The position numbers and the translations under genes are program-made. This document shows, in pieces, positions 1 through 9,448 of a stretch of DNA of 64,000 nt. The DNA comes from Chitinophagaceae bacterium. Lineage in GTDB: Bacteria > Bacteroidota > Bacteroidia > Chitinophagales > Chitinophagaceae. The stretch spans positions 62,001 through 126,000 of the forward strand of contig JADKJI010000011.1 of NCBI GenBank assembly GCA_016721085.1, written 5' to 3'. The notes below the pieces were generated by a model. It ran no database searches. It was not told the DNA's origin and saw only the letters and a list, made by a program, of their open reading frames with translations. The number at the start of each line of letters is the position of its first letter. The first letter of the stretch is position 1.

Positions 1-519
1 CGTTCTACACATGCATTCATTGGATTGAGTTTGGCGCAAGCAGGTCAGAAAGATTCTGCCCGTAAGATTCTTCAGCGCTATGACGAGAAAGTGTATTCAA
101 GCAATGTTCCTTATGGTATGACCTCTAACAGAGGCAATATGCATAACAGAATATCCATGACCTTCCTTTTAGCTGCCTATGAAAGCGGTGATTTGGGATT
201 GGCTAAAAAAGTGAATCTTCAGTTGAAGAAGGATCTGGAACAACAAATGAAATACTATCGTTCTCTTGGAGATGAAGGCATAACCAATGAACAATTGGGA
301 ATGCAGGCATATCAATATGTGAACCAACGTCCGGCTAACTTAAGCCCTAAACAGGAGAATTTCGCCCAAGACATCTTCTCAGCCTATCAGATGCTTGGAC
401 AAATTGGCGATTGGGAAAAGCAGTTTAAGTCTGGAGGTGGCAATCCATCTGAAATTGGTCCAGGCACTATCACTCCTCCAGATTCGGGAGCGAAAGCGAA
501 GGATACGATAAATAAGTAA
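1..519 (+). CDS. C-terminal end of a DUF2723-family membrane protein (5' truncated by window)
   Basis: The reading frame is open from base 1 and ends at 519, so only about the last 172 residues are inside the window. The visible part is soluble and helical, with a TPR-like stretch (SLAQAGQKDSARKILQRYDE) and a low-complexity Gly/Pro/Lys tail. It looks like the C-terminal soluble domain of the large (~1000-residue) Bacteroidota DUF2723 proteins, which carry an N-terminal multi-spanning glycosyltransferase-like region. That N-terminal part is outside the window, so the family call rests on resemblance of the tail only. A rho-independent terminator follows 30 bases after the stop codon. Confidence 0.6.
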   Translation, partial: RSTHAFIGLSLAQAGQKDSARKILQRYDEKVYSSNVPYGMTSNRGNMHNRISMTFLLAAYESGDLGLAKKVNLQLKKDLEQQMKYYRSLGDEGITNEQLGMQAYQYVNQRPANLSPKQENFAQDIFSAYQMLGQIGDWEKQFKSGGGNPSEIGPGTITPPDSGAKAKDTINK

Positions 520-550
520 TACGTTTTACGTTGTAAGTAATAAGTATTGA

Positions 551-582
551 AGTCCTGGCTTAAAAGCCGGGACTTTTTTTTT
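551..582 (+). terminator. Rho-independent terminator after the DUF2723-type gene
   Basis: A 10-bp stem (AGTCCTGGCT / AGCCGGGACT, one G-T pair) with a TAAA loop is followed by a run of nine T's. It lies 32 bases past the stop codon at 519. Confidence 0.85.
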
Positions 583-588
583 GCTTTT

Positions 589-670
589 ATGCCTAAGGCT
601 TAAGGCCTAAAGGAGACGCAGGAATACATCTCTGCGTCTTCGCGTCTCTGCATTGGTAATTCACAATAAC
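589..670. repeat. Intergenic palindrome: family A word (GCCTAAGGC) fused to a family B hairpin (AGACGCAG)
   Basis: GCCTAAGGCTTAAGGCC-type words at 591-610 are followed by a hairpin with arms AGACGCAG / CTGCGTCT around the loop GAATACATCT, and then GTAATTCACAATAAC at 656-670. The same 15-mer occurs in reverse complement inside the element between blaI and the M56 gene (53491-53505). The loop matches the one in the hairpin at 61836-61911. This is therefore one copy of a dispersed composite repeat. No gene is seen between 520 and 810. Confidence 0.75.
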
Positions 671-810
671 ATTTTGAATACAACCTGATATTTAAGCATA
701 AAACATTTAGTATCCTGTATTCACTATTTTGCATAATCTTACTTTAATCCGAACTTAGATGAGTACTTTTTTGTTTAGATTACAAGAAGAAATAAGCGGG
801 GTATTCAACT

Positions 811-1908
811 ATGACAGGACATCAATTTTCAAAATTTGATCCCAATAGTGAGGGGAAAACAAAATTCGAGCAGTTGCTGGATATATTCACGCAATTGCTG
901 AGTTATACCAATGGGGATGTGAGTGAGGCCTTGAATTGGATGAACCAACTGGACAAAGAATATGAGATGACAGATGACCAGTATGGTATGGGAGATTTTA
1001 TTGAAGACCTGAAAGACAAAGGATATATAGATGAGAATAAGGCTTCGGGAGAAATCAAGATAACCGCTAAAACCGAACAAGGTATACGGAAGAAATCATT
1101 AGAAGAGATTTTCGGTAAACTAAAGAAGACCAAATCGGGCGACCATCATAGTTTCAAACCTGGACAAGGAGATGAAATAAACCCAGAAACAAGACCTTTC
1201 CGTTTTGGGGATATGCTGGAACAGATTGATTTCACCAGTTCCATCATGAACGCTCAGATCAATCATGGCATCGATAGCTTCCAGATGCAGGAAGATGATC
1301 TTTCCATTCGTGAAACCGATTTCAAGGCACAGACATCTACCGTGCTAATGATTGATATTTCCCATTCCATGATCCTTTATGGAGAAGACAGGATAACTCC
1401 TGCCAAGAAAGTTGCCATGGCGCTAAGCGAACTTATCACAACAAAATATCCAAAAGACACCATCGATATTGTGGTATTTGGGAACGATGCCTGGCCAGTA
1501 GAAATAAAAGACCTCCCCTATTTACAAGTTGGTCCTTTTCATACAAACACAGTAGCAGGATTGGAACTGGCGATGGATATACTTCGCAAGCGGCGTAATC
1601 CGAACAAGCAGATTTTCATGATAACAGATGGCAAACCCACCTGTTTGAAAATCGGTAAGCGGTATTATAAAAACAGTTTTGGTCTTGATAGAAAAATAAC
1701 GAGTCGCTGTCTTAACCTCGCCGCCCAGTGCAAGAAGTTAAAAATACCCATTACCACTTTCATGATTGCCACCGACCCCTACCTGCAACGATTTGTTCAG
1801 GAGTTCACGGAGACCAATAATGGAAAAGCGTTTTTTGCGTCGTTAGATAAGCTGGGAGCGTTTATATTTAAGGATTTTGAGAATGGGAAGCGGAAGACGT
1901 TGTATTAG
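811..1908 (+). CDS. VWA-domain protein, partner of the downstream AAA+ ATPase
   Basis: A 365-residue protein with a helical, charged N-terminal half (about 1-170) and a C-terminal von Willebrand factor A domain (about 175-355). A complete metal-ion-dependent adhesion site is visible: DISHS at 182-186, a Thr in HTNT near 247, and Asp in ITDGK near 273. There is no signal peptide or membrane segment, so it is probably cytoplasmic. The same strand continues after 826 bp with a MoxR/Mg-chelatase-like AAA+ ATPase. VWA plus MoxR-type ATPase pairs are known as chaperone-like machines that insert cofactors or remodel complexes; the substrate here is unknown. The start at 811 is the first ATG in frame after a stop codon at 793-795. 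Confidence 0.8.
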   Translation: MTGHQFSKFDPNSEGKTKFEQLLDIFTQLLSYTNGDVSEALNWMNQLDKEYEMTDDQYGMGDFIEDLKDKGYIDENKASGEIKITAKTEQGIRKKSLEEIFGKLKKTKSGDHHSFKPGQGDEINPETRPFRFGDMLEQIDFTSSIMNAQINHGIDSFQMQEDDLSIRETDFKAQTSTVLMIDISHSMILYGEDRITPAKKVAMALSELITTKYPKDTIDIVVFGNDAWPVEIKDLPYLQVGPFHTNTVAGLELAMDILRKRRNPNKQIFMITDGKPTCLKIGKRYYKNSFGLDRKITSRCLNLAAQCKKLKIPITTFMIATDPYLQRFVQEFTETNNGKAFFASLDKLGAFIFKDFENGKRKTLY

Positions 1909-2053
1909 TTTTTTTTCACCAGGAAGATGGGAAGGCTTGATGCTAGATGCCGGATGCTTTCGCGTTTCAGTTAGATATTATGCTCTTTGTAAATTGAAAA
2001 TATAGTTTTTAAACAATTACTATTTACTATGGGTTTGTGTGGCTTGTGTTTTT

Positions 2054-2650
2054 AACACATAGGAACATAGGTACATAGTTTTGAATAGTGTTTAACTATG
2101 TTCTGTGTTTCCTGTCTATGTGTTATTTTCAACACATAGAGACATAGAACATAGTAGTACATAGGCTTGAATAGTTGAATAGTGAATATCTATGTTTGCC
2201 TATGTTCTATGTTTCCTATGTGATATCTATTTTTTTCAACACATAGAGACATAGAACATAGTAGTACATAGGCATGAATAATTGAATAGTGTATAACTAT
2301 GTTTACCTATGTTCTATGTTTCCTATGTGGTATGTATTTTTTTTCAACACATAGAGACATAGAACACAGTAGCAAATAGGCATGAATAATTGAAAAGCGA
2401 ACAACTATGCTTACCTATATTCTATGTTTCCTATGTGGTATGTATTTTTTTTCAATACATAGAGACAAAGAAAACAGTAGCACATAGGCATGAATAATTG
2501 AATAGCGAACAACTATGTTTACCTATGTTCTATGTTTCCTATGTGGTATGTATTTTTTTCAATGCACAGAGACTTAGAATATAGTAGTACATAGCCAAAT
2601 TAAGAAGATGACAATTTTATTCTATGTTCCTATGTGCCTATGTGTTCGGC
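2054..2650. repeat. Array of ~107-bp palindromic repeats rich in CATAG words, between the VWA and AAA+ genes
   Basis: Units begin with (C)AAYACATAG-like sequence at about 2054, 2130, 2237, 2345, 2453 and 2560, a spacing of 107-108 bp except the first (76 bp). Each unit has a left arm (CACATAGAGACATAGAACAT), a middle (GGCATGAATAATTGAATAG) and a right arm that is close to the reverse complement of the left (CTATGTTCTATGTTTCCTAT). Each unit can therefore fold into a long hairpin, and the arms are themselves made of ACATAG steps. The first and last units are the most diverged. The flanks 1909-2053 and 2651-2734 hold no gene that I can see. Confidence 0.9.
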
Positions 2651-2734
2651 TGTTCAAAAAACTGCGATAAAATAAATAGCCAAAAATAAAAAAGCAAGGG
2701 ACTATTTCCCGCTTTCCCGGCAAAAAAACAGAAA

Positions 2735-4258
2735 ATGAATACTAAAATAAAAACTCTCGGAGAATTAAAGAAAAGCGGCTACCAACACAAAACCATCAAG
2801 GAAGAAATCCGTCAAAACCTGGTGGCCAAACTACAACGCGGTGAAGAAACCTTCTCTGGTATTATCGGATATGAAGAAACTGTAATACCTGATGTTGAAA
2901 GGGCCTTGTTATCCAGGCATAATATCCTGTTTCTTGGCTTAAGAGGACAGGCGAAAACGAGGATGGCGAGGTTAATGACAGCCCTCCTTGATGACTTCAT
3001 ACCTGTAGTTGCAGGTAGCGATATCAACGACGACCCCTTCCACCCTATTTCAAAATATGCCCGAAACCTTATTGAAGAAAAGGGCGACGCTACTCCTATT
3101 GAATGGTTGCCAAGAAGCGCCCGATATGGTGAAAAATTAGCTACTCCAGACGTTAGTGTTGCCGACCTTATCGGTGATATCGACCCCATCAAAGCAGCCA
3201 ATCTTCGCTTGAATTTTGCCGATGAAGGTGTAATCCATTATGGTATCATCCCCCGAAGTAATAGAAGCATATTTGTAATAAATGAGATCCCCGATTTACA
3301 AGCCCGTATACAGGTAGCGCTGTTCAATATCCTGGAGGAAGGTGATATTCAAATCAGAGGGTTTAAACTCAGGATGCCATTAGATATACTGTTTGTCTTT
3401 ACTGCTAATCCTGAAGATTATACGAACCGTGGCTCAATTGTTACACCACTGAAAGACCGTATCGAGAGCCAGATTCTGACACATTATCCAAAATCAATCG
3501 AGACAGCTTTACAAATTACTGAACAGGAAGCTGCGATACACCAAGACCAAAAGGATCTTGTGAATATGAGCGATCTGGTAAAAAGACTTATTGAACAGAT
3601 TTCATTTGAGGCAAGAAGCAACGAATATGTAGATAAGAAAAGTGGAGTATCCGCCCGACTGAGTATTTCTGCCTATGAAAATGCATTAAGTACAGCTGAA
3701 AGAAGAGCCCTTATAAATCATGAAAAACATACCCAGGTCTGGATAAGCGATTTGGGAGGTATAATACCTTCCATCACAGGTAAGATTGAGTTGGTTTATG
3801 AAGGCGAACAGGAAGGTCCTTATCAGGTAGCTATGAACCTTGTTGATAAAGCTATCAGGAGCCAGTTCATAAAGTATTTTCCCAATCCGGAAGCCAATAA
3901 GAAAAAAAGAAATGCCGCGCAGGGTGGAGAAGAAAGTCCCTACCGATCCGTTCAACAATGGTTTGATAAAGGAAACGCCATAAATATCTTTTTCCATCAA
4001 CCTGACAGTGAAAAGATACAACAGCTCTATAAAGTAGATGGTTTACATTCTCTTGTAAAGAAGTTCTTCAAACAGGCTAATGAAAAAGAAGCAGCCTTAT
4101 TGATGGAATTCGTATTATATGGATTGGCCTCCTACTCACTCATAAGTAAAAAATCTGTCGAAGGAAAAGTGGAGTTCAAAGACCTCATGGGTTCAATGAT
4201 CAACCTTGGAAAAGCAGGGGCTGGAGAAGAGGAAGATTTTGACGGGGAAGACTTTTGA
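2735..4258 (+). CDS. MoxR / magnesium-chelatase-like AAA+ ATPase
   Basis: A 507-residue AAA+ ATPase. Walker A is GLRGQAKTR at 68-76 and Walker B is IFVINEI at 179-185, with Asn-Glu in place of the usual Asp-Glu. An insert with LPRSARYGEKLATPDVS before Walker B resembles the ChlI/MoxR type. The C-terminal 100 residues (about 400-507) are helical and end in an acidic GEEEDFDGEDF tail. No membrane segment is present, so it should act in the cytoplasm. It follows the VWA gene on the same strand, the classic partner of such ATPases, although the hairpin array lies between them. Exact substrate unknown. Confidence 0.8.
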   Translation: MNTKIKTLGELKKSGYQHKTIKEEIRQNLVAKLQRGEETFSGIIGYEETVIPDVERALLSRHNILFLGLRGQAKTRMARLMTALLDDFIPVVAGSDINDDPFHPISKYARNLIEEKGDATPIEWLPRSARYGEKLATPDVSVADLIGDIDPIKAANLRLNFADEGVIHYGIIPRSNRSIFVINEIPDLQARIQVALFNILEEGDIQIRGFKLRMPLDILFVFTANPEDYTNRGSIVTPLKDRIESQILTHYPKSIETALQITEQEAAIHQDQKDLVNMSDLVKRLIEQISFEARSNEYVDKKSGVSARLSISAYENALSTAERRALINHEKHTQVWISDLGGIIPSITGKIELVYEGEQEGPYQVAMNLVDKAIRSQFIKYFPNPEANKKKRNAAQGGEESPYRSVQQWFDKGNAINIFFHQPDSEKIQQLYKVDGLHSLVKKFFKQANEKEAALLMEFVLYGLASYSLISKKSVEGKVEFKDLMGSMINLGKAGAGEEEDFDGEDF

Positions 4259-4304
4259 AAAGTTGTACGTTGTATGTTGTAAGTAATACGTTTAGTGGTT
4301 CAAT

Positions 4305-4482
4305 AAGTTCCATATGTTCCAGAGGGCTGATTAATAGTTACACTCCGTCAATTATAGTTTTTTTTAACCGCAGAGGCGCAGAGACGCAAGGATATATCTA
4401 TGCGTCTCTGCGCCTCTGCGGTTATTTTTTTCGAAGTTTGTGAAGCTAACCATTAGTCAGCCCTCTGGAACATATGGAACTT
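4305..4482. repeat. Nested palindrome: family C outer arms around a perfect family B hairpin
   Basis: The outer arms at 4305-4339 and 4448-4482 are near-perfect inverted repeats of about 35 bp (AAGTTCCATATGTTCCAGAG...). Inside them is a perfect 23-bp hairpin, 4366-4388 against 4401-4423 (AACCGCAGAGGCGCAGAGAC...), with loop AGGATATATCTA. T runs flank the inner hairpin on both sides, so it could terminate transcription from both directions. It sits between the convergent AAA+ gene and the small outer-membrane protein gene. Confidence 0.9.
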
Positions 4483-4508
4483 CTTGAACCTCTTACTTAA
4501 ACCTTCTC

Positions 4509-4986
4509 TCAGAATTTGTAGCCAAACGACACCCCCCCATAATAAGGAAAGAATCCAAACTCACCGAATATGGGTGTAACGAATGCTCGGAAGGTAAATC
4601 CGGAACTTGGGGGTTGATATCTGTAACCGAAATTAAGATGCCCGAAAGTGGAAGTGAATGTACCTCCATCGTTGGTGAAGTCTTCTGTAGCTATTAATGG
4701 AGTTATTCCTGCTCCTACTTCAAAGTAATTCTTGGTATCCTTTCCTATCAGATAATTTAATCCGACTGGGAAAAACACAACCCCGGAGCCATCAAGACTA
4801 AATCCACCAAAAGCCTACTCTCATCCCTAATCCATCTTGCTTATGACCAAAACGGGTATCAAAGTTAAAAGAAGCTAATCCTGGTCCGCCTAATTCAAAA
4901 TAAACCGATTTAGCTCCTGATTGCTGTGCTTTTGCTGCCATATTTCCAATCAGGGAAACCAATACTATTAAAAAAACCTTCTTCAT
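4509..4986 (-). CDS. Small outer-membrane beta-barrel-like protein, frameshifted
   Basis: The start MKKVFLIVLVSLIGN at 4986 gives a clear signal peptide ending near AAKAQQ. The mature part has alternating Gly/aromatic residues (GVSFGYKF at the C-terminus) typical of a small eight-stranded outer-membrane barrel. The frame breaks after MRVGFWWI at 4798 and resumes at 4778. Removing one A from the A4 run at 4809-4812 joins the pieces as RVGFGGFSLDGSGVVFFPVG. The joined protein is about 158 residues. Function unknown. The reading is certain for both halves; whether the indel is real or a sequencing error cannot be told. Confidence 0.65.
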
Positions 4987-5040
4987 AAATTTCCATTTTA
5001 TAAAAGACAATATTCTGAATTGATTGCTGTCAATAAAAAG

Positions 5041-6045
5041 TTAAATGATATTAACTTCTCTTTCGAGTGAAATGCCGAAACGGGATATTACCGACTGTAG
5101 TATCTTTTCACTAAGGTCATAGATTTGCTTTCCGGTAGCATTCCCGTAATTAACGAGTACCAATGCCTGACTGGCATGACAACCGGCATCACCGCTCCTA
5201 TACCCTTTCCAGCCGCATTGTTCAATCAGCCAGCCTGCAGCCAGTTTTACAGATTTATCCAATTGAGGAAAAGCCACAATAGTTGGGAAGCTAGCTTTTA
5301 ATTGCTCATAAGTTTCATTACTTACCACTGGATTTTTAAAAAAACTGCCTGCATTCCCGATTATAGCCGGGTCTGGCAATTTGGATGTCCGGATCCGGAT
5401 AACAGCCTCAGAAATGGCTGAAACCGAATATTCGGTTACTCCCATCCGATCCAATTCCTGCGTAATGGCGCCATAACTGGTATGGAAAACCGGCTTTTTA
5501 TGGAGTCTGTAAGTAACTTTAAGGATTATGTATTTACCCTTAAGTGATTTTTTAAAAACACTCTCCCTATACCCAAATGCACAGTCGCTTTTGGTAAATG
5601 TGTGTATGCGCTTTTCCTGAATATGCCAGGCTTCAAGGCTCCAAAACACATCTTCCAGTTCCACCCCATAGGCTCCGATATTCTGCATTGGCGACGCACC
5701 AACACTTCCTGGAATAAGAGAAAGGTTCTCAAGTCCTCCCCAACCCTTTGATATGCAATGCATCACAAATCCATGCCAATTTTCTCCAGCACCTGCACTA
5801 ACATAAATAAATTCGGGATCTTCATGTACCAGCTCAATTCCCATTATCTCATTCTTCACAACCAACCCATCAAAATTCTTTGTGAGAAGCATATTACTGC
5901 CACCGCCTAGTACCATCAAAGGTTGGTTACCTAAGGGTAATTCCTGCAATGAATCGGCATCATTTAATATGGAAAAATACCTGGCGGTAGTCTCTATATG
6001 AAAAGTATTATAAGGCTTTAGAGAAATATTTTCCAACATCTTCAT
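5041..6045 (-). CDS. murB: UDP-N-acetylenolpyruvoylglucosamine reductase MurB
   Basis: MurB reduces UDP-GlcNAc-enolpyruvate to UDP-MurNAc with NADPH, the second committed step of peptidoglycan precursor synthesis in the cytoplasm. The 334-residue length fits the E. coli-like type I enzyme. Visible motifs are the FAD-binding GGGSNMLL (47-54), the substrate-loop region PGSVGASPMQNIGAYG and the catalytic-serine segment GNAGSFFKNP. It is transcribed alone, divergent from the TPR/MORN operon. Met3 is an alternative start. Confidence 0.95.
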   Translation of the reverse strand: MKMLENISLKPYNTFHIETTARYFSILNDADSLQELPLGNQPLMVLGGGSNMLLTKNFDGLVVKNEIMGIELVHEDPEFIYVSAGAGENWHGFVMHCISKGWGGLENLSLIPGSVGASPMQNIGAYGVELEDVFWSLEAWHIQEKRIHTFTKSDCAFGYRESVFKKSLKGKYIILKVTYRLHKKPVFHTSYGAITQELDRMGVTEYSVSAISEAVIRIRTSKLPDPAIIGNAGSFFKNPVVSNETYEQLKASFPTIVAFPQLDKSVKLAAGWLIEQCGWKGYRSGDAGCHASQALVLVNYGNATGKQIYDLSEKILQSVISRFGISLEREVNII

Positions 6046-6153
6046 GTTCTATAATTTTCCTTAGCAATAATACGTTAATTCATGACGGAGAAAATTGATT
6101 TTTATTAAAATTTATTCATAATTTTCTGATCAGTCTCACTAATTGAAATCCAC

Positions 6154-9100
6154 ATGAAGCAATCACTAACGCTTACCCTTCTTTTTTGCTTATTTTTCTC
6201 GGTAATTTCTGCACAGGAAAACAATCCTTTGATAGCATCCGGGCCAATCATTGAAAGCGCTGTAAAGAAATATGATGATGGGCTTTACAAAGAAGCAATA
6301 GCTCTTTACAAGAAAATTCCCCGTTCAGACACTAATTATGTTTGGGCCCTTTATGAACTGGGAATGAGTTATACAGCCGACAGTCAGTTTACTGAAGCGC
6401 TTAGGGTGTATACAGAAGGCTTATCCTTAAAGCAGGAAAGGGAAAGGGAACCGGATTTGTATAACAACTATGCCAGTCTTATAGATGATATGGGAGACCA
6501 TGAAAAAGCTTTAGCCATCTATGATACTGCCATTGCAAAATATCCTACCTACTCCCCTTTGATGCTGAACAAAGCTACCACCTTATTAAAACTGAACAGG
6601 TCTGTGGAAGCAGAATCTTTACTTCAGAAGAACCTCCTGATTAATCCCTATTCTATAAGCTCACACTACATGCTGGGTTTGGCAGCTTTACAGCAAGGAA
6701 AGATTGTTCAGTCCTTTATAAGCTATTTCAGTTACCTGATGATGAGCCCAGATGGCCGCTATTTTCAGAATTGTGTTAATAACCTGAGCGTTATTGCAAA
6801 TAACAGGGATGATATCAGACAATTCATTGACAATAGAAAAGAATCACCTTCTGACTCTTATCAGCTTTTGGAGCAGATAATTCTATCAAAAATAGCACTC
6901 GATAAAAACTACAAATCACTTGTAAAACTCGACGATGCTATCTGCAGGCAAATTCAGGTTTTGTTTGAGAAAATGGAATACAATGCCACCGACAATGATT
7001 TCTGGATGCAGTATTATATCCCTCTTTACAAAAAAATATTTGAAGAAAAGAAGTTCGAGACCTATGTCTATTATATTTTCTCCAATGTGAATATTGAAGC
7101 CATCCAGAATTATAATAAGAAAAACAAAAAGGAGAAAGATGCACTAATTAGTGAAATCGTTGCCTATTTGAACGACATAAGGGTAACAAGAGAACTCTTT
7201 TTTGAGAAAAGACAAAAAGCCAGCACCAGATATATGATATCTGATGGTGCGGTATCTGGTAAAGGTGCTTATGCAAGCGATGGTGAAAAACTGATCGGTC
7301 CCTGGGAATTTTATTACCCTGCTGGCAATTTGCGCTCTGCAGGAAAATATAACGACAACGGTGAACAGGAAGGTACCTGGAACTACTATTATCAAAATGG
7401 GGCAAAAGAGTCATTGAAAATTATGTAAACGGGCAACTTGAAGGTGAAGCCATATTCTATTATGAGAACGGGAATCTTTCTTCAAGAACTTTATATCACG
7501 ATAATAAAGAGGAAGGCGAAAGCATTTCATTTTATTTGTCAGGGGCTGAACGCACAAAAGAACATTATAAGAACGGAAAATTAGACGGAGAAAAAAGAAT
7601 TTACTATACCAATGGAATGCTTCACTTCATTGAAAACTATGTAGCAGATTCATTGGAAGGTAAAGCTTTCTCATATCATCAGAATGGACTGCTGGAATCA
7701 GCATCCAACTATTCAAATGGGAAAATTGATGGCCCTATTAAAGGATATCATGAAAACGGACAGCTTTCTTATGAAGGACAATACAACAAAGATGAAATTT
7801 TAGGCACATGGAAAAGATATCATGAAAATGGGCAATTGAAATCCATAGAAACTTATGTAAACGGGTTAATGGAAGGTGAATATATCGAGTACCATGATAA
7901 TGGCAAGAAATATCAGCAAGGAGTATTTAAGAAAGGAAAAACAGATGGCGATTTATCATATTTCGACGACGATGGAATATTGTTCTCAATTCTAACATAT
8001 GACAAGGAGACGCTTAAATCAGCCCGATATTTCGATAAAACCGGGAAACAGATAAGTGCTTCCAATGTAGTGAACAAGAAAATGAATCTTGTCACTTATC
8101 GCCCGGATGGCACTAAACGTTCACAACTGAACTATAATGAAAGGGAGAAGCTGAAGGAGTAGAAACAATTTATTACCCCACTGGTAAAGTTAGTGAGACA
8201 AACAATTATGTAGATGGATTGCTGCAAGGCACAAGTGTTACATACCACCTGAATGGTAAGAAGAGCCTGGAAGTAGAATACATAGAACAAAAGAAGCACG
8301 GATACTACAAAACATTCCACAGTAATGGGAAAGTAAGTTACGAAGGTTGGTTTCAGGAGGGTGAATCACAAGGGAACTGGATTACAACTGATGAACTGGG
8401 AACTGTATTAATGCAAACGGCTACTTTAAATAGTGAATCACAGGGTGTGAGTCAGGAATTCTGGCCCAATGGTAAACTTCAAGATGAAACCATAAACCAG
8501 CAAGGCTGGGTAAAGACATACACCCAATATGATACTACTGGTAAAGTGATCCATAGTATCGACCTCTCCAATGGTACTGGAAAGTATACTATGGTTCATT
8601 TAAATGGTAAGTTATACGCAGAAGCTGATTATATCAGAGGATCAATTGATGGAGTTTATAAATATTACTATTTCGATGGCAGCCCATTTTCCATATCATA
8701 TTATAAAAGAGGGCTGAGAGACAGTACATATAAACAGTATTTCTATGGCGGTCAGTTACAAACAAGCGGACAATTCAGGATGGGTGAAAAAACAGGCACC
8801 TGGACAAATTATAAAGAAAACGGTAAAAAATACACTACTGAACAGTATGTAAATGGAGAAGTTCAGGGTAAACGAATCTATTATTTCGACAATGGCAAAA
8901 CCGATACTGAAGTAAGCTACGAATCAGGATCAAGAGAAGGATGGCTTAGTAAATATGATTCTACAGGAGCATTGATTTACAAAATAAAATATGACAATGA
9001 CATGCCTGTGAGTTATACTTATCTGGGAAAAGACGGGCAAGCTGTTCCAGAAATACCATTCATAAATAACTCCGGAAAATTAACCAGCTATTATGCCAAT

Positions 9101-9448
9101 GGAAATATTTCCGCCACACTTGAATTTTCGGACGGACAGTTTATTGGTGGCTTGAAATACTATCATTCAAATGGCAAACTCAGGTCTGAAAGCACGGAGC
9201 AATATGGAGAATCAGAAGGACCTATGAGAGAGTTTTATCCCGACGGCCAACTCAAGGCTGAATGGATGTACATTGGAGATAATCCGCATGGAAAGTATAC
9301 TTCGTATAATTCCAAAGGTGTTAAACTCGAAGAAGGTACTTACTACAACGGTATGCTTAACGGTCCTGTTAAATATTATAAGGAAAACGGTCAACTTAAA
9401 GAAACTCGAATTTATTATTTCGGAACGCTATTAGATGTTAAAAAATGA
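6154..9448 (+). CDS. Giant exported TPR + MORN-like (YwqK-type) repeat protein, with two frameshifts
   Basis: The N-terminal signal peptide (MKQSLTLTLLFCLFFSVISA) is followed by TPR-like helices to about residue 230. Then comes a long run of MORN/YwqK-type repeats (YxxNGxLxxEGxYxxGxxxGxW), about 30 units to the end. The frame is broken twice: at about 7411-7413, where one A must be added to continue ESIENYVNGQLEGEA, and at about 8140-8142, where one A must be added to continue NEKGEAEGVETIYYP. The pieces are 6154-7428, 7413-8162 and 8147-9448; together they give about 1097 residues. Its stop overlaps the next start (ATGA at 9445), so it heads an operon with two DUF3857 proteins. MORN-like repeats often contact lipids or act as scaffolds; the actual role is unknown. 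Confidence 0.75.

Noticed and set aside
759..836. Upstream ATG giving MSTFLFRLQEEISGVF before the VWA gene
   Set aside because: It is in another frame and stops after 26 codons.
2054..2650. CRISPR array
   Set aside because: Spacing is regular but units are 107 bp palindromes throughout, with no constant repeat and unique spacers, and no cas genes are in the window.
4255..4443. 62-codon open frame after the AAA+ gene
   Set aside because: It reads through the C and B palindromes (NRRGAETQ-type translation of the CGCAGAG repeat) and has no protein character of its own.
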